Assembly (NCBI GenBank): GCA_003647525.1
Contig: QMMZ01000180.1
Coordinates: forward strand, 1-5,414
DNA from: Deltaproteobacteria bacterium
Lineage (GTDB): Bacteria > Desulfobacterota > Desulfobacteria > Desulfobacterales > ETH-SRB1
DNA: 5,414 bases
Direction of reading: 5' to 3'
The translations under genes were made by a program, and so were the position numbers. Of the stretch, positions 5,359 to 5,414 are shown in pieces (within the stretch, counting starts at the first letter, position 1; every line of letters starts with the position of its first letter). The notes beneath the pieces were generated by a model that saw nothing but the letters and a program-made list of their open reading frames with translations, searched no databases and was not told the DNA's origin.

Positions 5359-5414
5359 ATGGCGAAAAATCAGGTGCTTACAAAGCAAGACAGGGCGCTG
5401 TTTCCAAACCTGCA
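5359..5414 (+). CDS. Possible N-terminus of a plus-strand gene, cut by the window edge
   Basis: An open frame starts at ATG 5359 and runs off the right edge: 18 codons reading MAKNQVLTKQDRALFPNL. The composition is plausible for a soluble protein start, but it is too short to identify. There is no Shine-Dalgarno sequence before the ATG; the only support is openness and an upstream TATAAT. The other strand closes in all three frames within this stretch, so it could alternatively hold the last codons of a minus-strand gene. I cannot name a family. Confidence 0.3.
   Translation, partial: MAKNQVLTKQDRALFPNL

Noticed and set aside
1..5414. CRISPR array, tRNA, rRNA or known riboswitch
   Set aside because: No regularly spaced repeats, tRNA cloverleaf ends or conserved riboswitch core seen on reading either strand.

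Overview
The window reads like a piece of an anaerobic bacterial chromosome of moderate to low GC. The protein types (SAH/MTA deaminases, an Mth938-like protein, a DUF4143 ATPase, an extended-SDR sugar epimerase) would suit Desulfobacterota or a similar lineage. That placement is an inference from protein flavour; no rRNA, tRNA or other phylogenetic marker is present.

Layout. Positions 1-681 (minus) hold the N-terminal 227 codons of a nucleotide-sugar epimerase/dehydratase that runs off the left edge. Positions 682-898 are non-coding and contain a 28-bp imperfect hairpin. Positions 899-1758 (plus) are the wreck of a DUF4143-type AAA ATPase: the Walker A/B half is missing and the remainder is frameshifted at a run of eight T. 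Positions 1759-2173 have no convincing gene but contain a 128-bp imperfect inverted repeat (1967-2094) with the architecture of an integron attC site. Positions 2174-5168 (minus) are a tight three-gene operon, transcribed in the order 5168 to 2174: amidohydrolase copy B, amidohydrolase copy A, then a small Mth938-like protein. Both junctions are 4-bp ATGA overlaps. Positions 5169-5414 are the operon's upstream region, with a heptamer repeat/palindrome, a second perfect palindrome, and possibly the first 18 codons of a divergent plus-strand gene.

How the genes work together. The two amidohydrolases belong to the S-adenosylhomocysteine / 5'-methylthioadenosine deaminase (MtaD/DadD-like) branch. 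They are tandem paralogs that deaminate adenosine-type by-products of SAM chemistry (SAH, MTA, 5'-deoxyadenosine) to inosine analogues. Copy B carries every family motif. Copy A keeps the metal and catalytic residues but has lost the family SHNPxSN motif, which suggests a different substrate. The Mth938-like protein is translationally coupled to them; its function is unknown.

The points most worth checking are the solitary attC-like site beside a decayed ATPase gene, and the divergence of the tandem deaminase pair within a coupled three-gene unit. I found no CRISPR array, RNA gene, intact transposase or complete defence system.
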